A stretch of DNA of 64,000 nt from assembly GCF_041529975.1 (NCBI RefSeq), contig NZ_CP168030.1, positions 3,472,001 through 3,536,000 on the forward strand. The letters run 5' to 3'. The translations under genes and the position numbers were made by a program. The notes under the pieces are model-generated. The model was given only the letters and a program-made list of their open reading frames with translations. It was not told the origin of the DNA and did not search any database. Positions 58,954 to 64,000 of the stretch are shown here, in pieces. This DNA is from Microbacterium maritypicum. Lineage in GTDB: Bacteria; Actinomycetota; Actinomycetes; Actinomycetales; Microbacteriaceae. The first letter of the stretch is position 1; every line of letters starts with the position of its first letter.

Positions 58954-59253
58954 ATGTCTGCCGATAACGCCCGCCGCAACGTCCGCATCCTCACCTGGAT
59001 CGGTCTCGCGACGGGCGTGATCGGCGGCCTGCTGATCGCGTTCCCGAAGGTCATCGGCCTCGGCAGCCCGTGGGTACAGCTGGCCCTGGGCATCGCCACT
59101 CTCGTGCTGGCTTTCCGCGCGCGCAAGATCGGCATCGCCGAGATCGAGGGGTTCGACGGCCGACTCTCCCTGGCCGCCGCCCTCCTCGGCTTCCTCGTCC
59201 TGTTCTTCGCGGGTCAGGCCGCGTACAGCCTGCTGGCCGCCGCGACGAGCTGA
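58954..59253 (+). CDS. Small membrane protein, hypothetical
   Basis: 99 residues with three hydrophobic segments (about 13-31, 37-53, 70-95): LTWIGLATGVIGGLLIAFPK, LGIATLVLAFRARKIG, LLGFLVLFFAGQAAYSLLAA. No family recognised. It lies between mntH and mntR but has its own promoter. Confidence 0.7.
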   Translation: MSADNARRNVRILTWIGLATGVIGGLLIAFPKVIGLGSPWVQLALGIATLVLAFRARKIGIAEIEGFDGRLSLAAALLGFLVLFFAGQAAYSLLAAATS

Positions 59254-59265
59254 CCTAAGCTGGTC
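59252..59265 (+). promoter_or_regulatory. mntR: -10 TAAGCT flanked by GACC/GGTC arms before mntR
   Basis: TAAGCT (59256-59261) ends six bases before the GTG at 59268 and sits exactly between the inverted 4-base arms GACC and GGTC. A short autoregulatory site is possible, but the arms are small. Confidence 0.4.
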
Positions 59266-59267
59266 CG

Positions 59268-59900
59268 GTGGCATCCCCTGCAGCTGACGACTATCTGAAG
59301 ACCGTCTACGCGCACACCGAGTGGCAGGACGCACCGATCACTCCCTCGGTGCTCGCCGCGAAGCTCGGCATCGCCCCGTCCTCTGTCACCGAGATGGTGA
59401 AGAAGCTCGCCGCCGCGGGTCTCGTCTCGCACGTGCCCTACGGTGCGGTGCGGCTGACGGATGCCGGAACCCTGCGCGCACTCGCGATGGTGCGCCGGCA
59501 CCGCCTGATCGAGACCTGGCTGGTGCAAGAGTTCGACTACGGCTGGGACGAGGTGCACGACGAGGCCGAGGTGCTCGAGCACACCATCAGCGACCGGCTG
59601 CTGGAGGGCATCGACGCCCGACTGGGACGCCCGCGCTTCGACCCGCACGGCGATGCGATCCCCGATGCCGACGGTCACATCGAGCGCGAGCCGTTCGTGC
59701 TCCTCGCCCACGCGCCGGCCGGGCACGCGGGACGGGTGCTGCGCGTCGACGACCGCGACCCCGAGCTGCTGCGATCTCTCGAGGCGCTGGGCCTGGCGGT
59801 CGCATCGACCGTCACGGTGACGGCATCCGGGGTGGAGATCGACGGCGCGCAGACGGCACTGCCCGAAGGGGCGGCACAGGTCGTCTGGCTCAGCGCCTAG
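59268..59900 (+). CDS. mntR: DtxR-family metalloregulator, probable MntR
   Basis: 210 residues. The N-terminal winged helix reads ADDYLKTVYAHTEWQDAPIT, LAAKLGIAPSSVTEMVKKLA, LVSHVPYGAVRLTDAGTLRA; the metal-binding/dimerisation part has RRHRLIETWLVQEFDYGWDE and EVHDEAEVLEHTISDRLLEG with the conserved Glu/His ligands; a C-terminal SH3-like domain (about 145-210) follows. Closeness to mntH and a DtxR-type operator there suggest Mn2+ sensing rather than iron. Start GTG by -10 spacing. Confidence 0.88.
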   Translation: MASPAADDYLKTVYAHTEWQDAPITPSVLAAKLGIAPSSVTEMVKKLAAAGLVSHVPYGAVRLTDAGTLRALAMVRRHRLIETWLVQEFDYGWDEVHDEAEVLEHTISDRLLEGIDARLGRPRFDPHGDAIPDADGHIEREPFVLLAHAPAGHAGRVLRVDDRDPELLRSLEALGLAVASTVTVTASGVEIDGAQTALPEGAAQVVWLSA

Positions 59901-59941
59901 CTCCCCCGCAACACGGTCAGGTGCGCGTCGCCTGGGGCCTC

Positions 59942-59947
59942 TAGGCT
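59942..59947 (+). promoter_or_regulatory. -10 element, leaderless HAD gene
   Basis: TAGGCT ends six bases before the ATG at 59954, which decides this start over a GTG two codons earlier. Confidence 0.5.
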
Positions 59948-59953
59948 GTGCAC

Positions 59954-60766
59954 ATGGCTCAACGTGACGACATCGAATGCTGGCTCACCGACATGGACGG
60001 CGTGCTCGTCCATGAGAACGACGCCATCCCCGGAGCATCCGAACTGCTCGCCGGTTGGGAGAGCGCGGGCATCCCGTACCTGGTGCTGACGAACAACTCG
60101 ATCTTCACCGCTCGTGACCTGTCGGCTCGCCTGCGCACCAGCGGACTGCACGTGCCCGAGGAGCGCATCTGGACCTCGGCCCTCGCGACCGCCGACTTCC
60201 TGAAGCAGCAGCTCCCCGGGGGCTCTGCCTTCGTGATCGGCGAGGCCGGCATCCTCACCGCACTGCACGATGCGGGTTTCATCATGACCGAGACCAACCC
60301 CGATTTCGTGGTCGTGGGCGAGACGCGCAATTACTCGTTCGAGGCGATCACGAAGGCCATCCGCCTCATCATCGGCGGCGCGCGCTTCATCGTGACGAAC
60401 CCGGATGCCACGGGCCCGAGCGCCGACGGACCGCTGCCCGCGACGGGCGCCATCGCCGCGCTCATCACGAAGGCCACCGGCAAGGAGCCGTACGTGGTCG
60501 GCAAGCCGAACCCGATGATGTTCCGCTCGGCGTTGAACAAGATCGGCGCGCACTCGAAGCGCACCGGCATGATCGGCGACCGCATGGACACCGACGTCGT
60601 CGCCGGCATCGAGGCGGGTCTGCACACGATCCTGGTGCTCACCGGTATCAGCGACCAGGCCGAGATCGAGAAGTACCCGTTCCGCCCGGATGAGATCGTG
60701 CAGTCGGTCGCCGACCTGCTGCCGCGGATCACGGAGACGATCACGACGGTCAAGATCAAGAAGTAG
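59954..60766 (+). CDS. HAD-IIA family phosphatase (NagD-like)
   Basis: 270 residues. Motif 1 LTDMDGVLVHENDAIPGA with the nucleophile Asp, motif 2 YLVLTNNS, motif 3 region VVGKPNPMMFRSAL, motif 4 GDRMDTDVVAGIEAG; the large cap domain between marks HAD-IIA (NagD/4-nitrophenylphosphatase type). Dephosphorylates sugar phosphates or nucleotides; specificity unknown. Three bases from the YdeI gene. Confidence 0.92.
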   Translation: MAQRDDIECWLTDMDGVLVHENDAIPGASELLAGWESAGIPYLVLTNNSIFTARDLSARLRTSGLHVPEERIWTSALATADFLKQQLPGGSAFVIGEAGILTALHDAGFIMTETNPDFVVVGETRNYSFEAITKAIRLIIGGARFIVTNPDATGPSADGPLPATGAIAALITKATGKEPYVVGKPNPMMFRSALNKIGAHSKRTGMIGDRMDTDVVAGIEAGLHTILVLTGISDQAEIEKYPFRPDEIVQSVADLLPRITETITTVKIKK

Positions 60767-60769
60767 CCG

Positions 60770-61348
60770 ATGGGCGCACTCGACGAGGGCGAACGACTCC
60801 GGGCGGCGGACGCCGCGGCCTGGCGCGCCTGGCTCGAGGCGAACCACGAGCGCGCGGCGGGCGTCTGGTTGCTGAGCGTGCGCGGAGCGTCGGACGGCGT
60901 CGGGTACGAGGATGCCGTGCGGCAGGCGCTGTGCTTCGGATGGATCGACGGCCCGGTGCGCGTCTTCGATGACGGGACCGATGACCGCGCCAACGGGCAG
61001 TGGTTCTCCCCTCGCCGCCCCGGCAGCGGCTGGGCGGCGACGAACAAGGCGCGGATCGCGGAACTCGAGGCCGAGGGTCTGCTCGCTCCGGCCGGCATCC
61101 GTGTGCTCGAGGTCGCGAAGGCGAACGGCTCGTGGACCGTGCTCGACGGCCCGGAAGCCGGGACCGAACCGGAGGAGTTCACCGCCGCCCTCGACGCGGT
61201 GCCCGCCGCGCGCGAGAACTGGGATGCATTCCCGAAGTCGGTCAAGAAGTTCGGTCTCACGCACATCGCGATGGCCAAGCGCCCGGAGACCCGGGCGGCC
61301 CGCATCGCGAAGATCGTGGCGGATGCCGCGGAGGGGAAACGCCCATGA
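60770..61348 (+). CDS. YdeI/OmpD-associated family protein
   Basis: 192 residues. The family motif is present: AVRQALCFGWIDGPVRVFDD, FSPRRPGSGWAATNKARIAE and the C-terminal NWDAFPKSVKKFGLTHIAMA. Relatives in E. coli were linked to polymyxin and bacteriocin tolerance; the molecular function is unknown. Co-transcribed with the HAD phosphatase upstream and overlapping the small membrane gene by four bases. Confidence 0.85.
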   Translation: MGALDEGERLRAADAAAWRAWLEANHERAAGVWLLSVRGASDGVGYEDAVRQALCFGWIDGPVRVFDDGTDDRANGQWFSPRRPGSGWAATNKARIAELEAEGLLAPAGIRVLEVAKANGSWTVLDGPEAGTEPEEFTAALDAVPAARENWDAFPKSVKKFGLTHIAMAKRPETRAARIAKIVADAAEGKRP

Positions 61349-61512
61349 ATCAGAGCGACGTGCTGTTCCTGGTGGTCTTCCTGATCCTGCTCAGCTCGCT
61401 GACCGTGTTCGTCGTGCAGTTCGTCCGCTCTCGCCGGGGGCGCGGCGGCTCGGACGACGGCCGCGCCGGCTGGTGGGAAGGCCCCTGGGACGACGACGAC
61501 AGGTCCCGCTGA
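61345..61512 (+). CDS. Small membrane peptide, 55 residues
   Basis: One membrane segment (about 7-26, LFLVVFLILLSSLTVFVVQF) followed by a basic stretch (RSRRGRGG) and an acidic, Trp-containing end (AGWWEGPWDDDD). The ATG overlaps the YdeI stop (ATGA), so it is translated from the same mRNA. Family unknown. Confidence 0.65.
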   Translation: MNQSDVLFLVVFLILLSSLTVFVVQFVRSRRGRGGSDDGRAGWWEGPWDDDDRSR

Positions 61513-61530
61513 CCCCGGAGCCGGCGCTGG

Positions 61531-63159
61531 TCAGGACGCCAGCGTCGCCCCCGGGATCGCAGCGAGGAGCTCGCGAGTGTAGGGATGCTGCGGGTCGTCG
61601 AAGATGCGCTCGGGGGTGCCGCTCTCGACCACGACGCCGCGCTGCATGACATGCACCTCGTCGGAGATCATCCGCACGACCGCGAGGTCGTGGCTGATGA
61701 ACAGGTAGCTCAGGCCCAGGCGCTTCTGCAGGTCGGCGAGCAGGTCGAGGATCTGCGCCTGTACCAGCACGTCGAGCGCCGACACGGCCTCGTCGAGCAC
61801 CACGAGTTCGGGTTCGAGCGCGAGCGCCCGGGCGATCGCCACGCGCTGGCGTTGCCCACCCGACAGCTCGTGCGGCAGGCGCTCAGCCATCGCCGCGGGC
61901 AGGGCGACCTGCTCCAGCAGCTCGAGCACGCGCGCGTGACGGGTGGCCGCGGTGCCGATGCGGTGCACCCGCAGTGGCTCGGCGATCGACTGCTCGACCG
62001 TGTAACGGGGGTCGAGCGAGGCGTAGGGGTTCTGGAACACCGGCTGCACACGGCGGCGCAGCGCGAACAGCTCCTTACGGCGGAGCGTGGTCAGGTCGAG
62101 CCCGTCGAACAGGATCGATCCCGACGTGGCGTCCTCGAGTCCGAGCACCATGTTCGCCGTGGTCGACTTGCCCGACCCCGACTCGCCCACGATCGAGACG
62201 GTCGTGCCGCGACGGATCTCGAAGCTCACCCCGTCGACCGCGGTGAACGTCTCGGGCTCGCCCGCCTTGGGAGACCGGAGGGCGAACTCCTTGCGGAGGT
62301 CGCGGATCTCGACGAACGGCGTCCCGGCGGCGGCCTCGCGCTGCGGCAGGGCTTCGCGGCGGGAGGCGAGGCTCGGTGCCGCGGCGAGCAGCTGCTTCGT
62401 GTACTCGTGCTGCGGGTTGCCGAGCACCTCGGCCGAGGTGCCCTCCTCCACGATGTGACCGCGGAACATCACGACGATGCGGTCGGCGCGCTCGGCAGCG
62501 AGGGCGAGGTCGTGCGTGATGAGGAACACGGCGGTGCCGAGGTCATCGGTGAGCGCATCGAGCTGGTCCAGGATGCGCCGCTGCACGGTCACGTCGAGGG
62601 CCGAGGTGGGCTCGTCGGCGATCAGCAGGCGCGGCTTGCAGGCGAGCCCCATCGCGATCAGCACGCGCTGGCGCATACCGCCCGAGAACTCGTGCGGGTA
62701 CTGGTGCGCCCGCTGCGCGGCATCCGCGATCCCCACCATCTCGAGCAGCTCGACGACCCGCGCCTTCGTGGCATCGCCGTGGGTGTGGCCGTGCACCTCG
62801 AGCGCCTCGCCGATCTGCTCGCCCACGCGCATGAGCGGGTTGAGGTTCGACATCGGGTCCTGCGGCACGAGGCCGATCCCGGCACCGCGCAGGGAGACCA
62901 TCGCGTTCTCGGGCAGATCGGTCAGCTCGCGCCCGTCGAAGCGGATGCTGCCGGCCGTGATCACCCCGTTCTCGGGCAGCAGACGGTTGACCGCGGCGGC
63001 GGTGGTCGACTTGCCCGACCCGGACTCCCCGACGATCGCGACGGTCTCACCGGCGGCGACGTCGATGCTGATGTCGCTGATGGCGGTGATCAGTTCGGAA
63101 CCGGTTCGGAAGGCGACGGCGAGGCCGCTGATGCTCAGCACGGGCTCGGTGGTGCTCAT
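61531..63159 (-). CDS. Fused double ATPase of a dipeptide/oligopeptide ABC importer (DppD-DppF type)
   Basis: 542 residues with two ATPase domains. Domain 1 (about 5-265): VGESGSGKSTTAAAVNRLL, EFSGGMRQRVLIAMGLA, LLIADEPTSALDV. Domain 2 (about 285-535): VGESGSGKSTTANMVLGLE, LSGGQRQRVAIARALA, LVVLDEAVSALDV. Each ends in the oligopeptide-specific HPYT/HEYT-type extension (NPQHEYTKQLLAA, DPQHPYTRELLAA). The permeases and binding protein should lie beyond the right window edge. The start overlaps the serine hydrolase stop by four bases. Confidence 0.92.
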   Translation of the reverse strand: MSTTEPVLSISGLAVAFRTGSELITAISDISIDVAAGETVAIVGESGSGKSTTAAAVNRLLPENGVITAGSIRFDGRELTDLPENAMVSLRGAGIGLVPQDPMSNLNPLMRVGEQIGEALEVHGHTHGDATKARVVELLEMVGIADAAQRAHQYPHEFSGGMRQRVLIAMGLACKPRLLIADEPTSALDVTVQRRILDQLDALTDDLGTAVFLITHDLALAAERADRIVVMFRGHIVEEGTSAEVLGNPQHEYTKQLLAAAPSLASRREALPQREAAAGTPFVEIRDLRKEFALRSPKAGEPETFTAVDGVSFEIRRGTTVSIVGESGSGKSTTANMVLGLEDATSGSILFDGLDLTTLRRKELFALRRRVQPVFQNPYASLDPRYTVEQSIAEPLRVHRIGTAATRHARVLELLEQVALPAAMAERLPHELSGGQRQRVAIARALALEPELVVLDEAVSALDVLVQAQILDLLADLQKRLGLSYLFISHDLAVVRMISDEVHVMQRGVVVESGTPERIFDDPQHPYTRELLAAIPGATLAS

Positions 63160-64000
63160 GGTGTTCTCGTTCCTTCGTTGTCGTCCAGGTCGTTGCCGCC
63201 CAGATCGTTGTCACCCAGGAGTGCGGGGAGCGCCGTGCGCCACAGCGCCTCGGTCGGCGCGGGTTCGGGGGCGAAGAGGCGGTTGCTCAACAGGACCGCG
63301 GCGGTGCCGGTGCCCGGCACCAATCCCAGCGCGCAGCCCGTGAAGCCCGGGTGCCAGAGCATCCGGGTCGGTCGGCCGCCGACCGCGACCATGTCGCTGC
63401 GCCAGCCCAGCGCCTGCCCGGCGTCGGGTCCGTCGCGGAACAGGTCGGCTGTCACATCCGGATGCCACAGCTCGGGATGCCGTTCGGGAGCGGCGAGCGC
63501 AGCACCCAGGGTGAGCAGCTCGTCGGCGGTGCTGAAGAGTCCGGCGTGGCCAGAGATGCCACCGGCGGCGTGGAAGCTGTTGCCGTCGTTCACGCTGCCT
63601 GTGATCTCGTCTTCGCGCCAGGCGAATGTGCGGTCGGCGGCGAGGATCGGATAGGGCTCACCGGTTGCGACCATGCGGCGTTCGGCGGCGTCACCGAGCG
63701 ACGATGAGGCGACCGGCGCAGCGAAGGGGCCGTATCCGGTACGGCTGAGCCCGAGGGGTGCGGTCACGAGCTCGCGGACGGCGGCATCCAGAGGCCGTCC
63801 GGCGATGGCGGCGATGATGCGGCCGAGCAGGAGGAATCCGAGGTCCGAGTAGTGACGGCCCTCGTCGAGGCCGTAGCGGAGCGGGATCGCGTCGGCCGCG
63901 GCCGCGGGGTCGCCGGCGTGCGCGTGATCGAGGTAGAGCGGCTGCCACTCCCACAGACCCGCGCGATGCTGCAGCAGGTGGCGCACGGTCGTTCCCGGCG
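63156..64000 (-). CDS. Serine hydrolase (beta-lactamase/class C family), N-terminus cut off by window edge
   Basis: About 280 C-terminal residues visible, open to the window edge. PGTTVRHLLQHRAGLWEW is the standard post-SxxK motif, EGRHYSDLGFLLLGRI carries the Tyr (YSD in place of the usual YSN), and MLWHPGFTGCALGLVPGTG supplies the HxG motif. The SxxK serine lies outside the window. Family: D-aminopeptidases, esterases and carboxypeptidases. Overlap with the peptide-importer ATPase suggests it cuts an imported or cell-wall peptide. Confidence 0.85.
   Translation of the reverse strand, partial: PGTTVRHLLQHRAGLWEWQPLYLDHAHAGDPAAAADAIPLRYGLDEGRHYSDLGFLLLGRIIAAIAGRPLDAAVRELVTAPLGLSRTGYGPFAAPVASSSLGDAAERRMVATGEPYPILAADRTFAWREDEITGSVNDGNSFHAAGGISGHAGLFSTADELLTLGAALAAPERHPELWHPDVTADLFRDGPDAGQALGWRSDMVAVGGRPTRMLWHPGFTGCALGLVPGTGTAAVLLSNRLFAPEPAPTEALWRTALPALLGDNDLGGNDLDDNEGTRTP

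Noticed and set aside
1..64000. tRNA, rRNA, transposases or integration sites
   Set aside because: I looked for conserved tRNA arms, rRNA words, DDE-transposase motifs and flanking direct repeats and saw none; a tRNAscan or IS search could still find a weak one.

Overview
The window comes from a high-GC Gram-positive actinobacterium, most likely Microbacterium or a close relative in Microbacteriaceae. The pointers are a base composition near 70% GC by eye, frequent GTG starts, a haem cluster of the Gram-positive coproporphyrin type (HemY/HemQ), actinobacterial Holin-X and DUF1992 genes, fused dipeptide-type ABC ATPases, and many genes whose -10 hexamer lies six or seven bases before the start codon, which is the layout of leaderless mRNAs. 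I read 62 protein genes. I found no rRNA, tRNA, CRISPR array, insertion sequence or prophage.

Layout. 1-9953: one long minus-strand sugar operon, read from a clear promoter at 9925-9953. It holds a sugar isomerase-like protein, a Gfo/Idh/MocA dehydrogenase, a complete MalE/F/G/K-type ABC importer, a CehA/McbA metallohydrolase and a GH38 alpha-mannosidase cut by the window edge. MgtC/SapB and a HutC-type GntR regulator (10823-11584) follow. 11632-16997: a membrane protein with two L7/L12-like domains, KDPG/KHG aldolase, an ankyrin lipoprotein overlapping a TauE/SafE exporter, two SDR dehydrogenases and an APH(3')-like kinase. 17017-20003: a YkoE/D/C-type ECF thiamine (precursor) importer under a TPP riboswitch. 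20091-31759: a D-Ala-D-Ala carboxypeptidase, a heterodimeric ABC exporter, a membrane protein with a YtrA-type GntR regulator, a 3-hydroxyisobutyryl-CoA hydrolase-like protein, and an ABC ATPase with a very long acidic tail.

31881-42029: haem synthesis. hemA runs rightward. hemE-hemY and hemQ-hemC-hemD-hemB-hemL run leftward, separated by an independent trio of small membrane-associated genes. Ferrochelatase is not in the window. 42152-56821: mostly housekeeping and transport genes: a HhH-GPD protein, a DUF1801 protein, an epoxide hydrolase divergent from a WYL regulator, glycyl-tRNA synthetase, a POT peptide transporter, a GNAT protein, a DHA2 MFS exporter, a degenerate class A beta-lactamase-like protein, an M13 peptidase, a DUF1992 protein, a MATE exporter, a small coiled-coil protein and a VOC protein. 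56891-64000: a TrmH-type methyltransferase, MntH with two operator-like palindromes on its promoter, the probable MntR regulator, a HAD-IIA phosphatase, a YdeI protein, and the end of a peptide-importer operon.

How the genes work together. Three systems are visible as regulator-target sets: the sugar operon with its GntR regulator, the thiamine importer with its riboswitch, and MntH with MntR. The haem cluster covers glutamyl-tRNA to coproporphyrin III and then coprohaem decarboxylation. The least explained items are the acidic tail of the 29095-31209 ATPase, two near-perfect long hairpins at 22017-22180, the beta-lactamase-fold protein without its catalytic serine and lysine, and the high density of the heptamer GGATGCC/GGCATCC.
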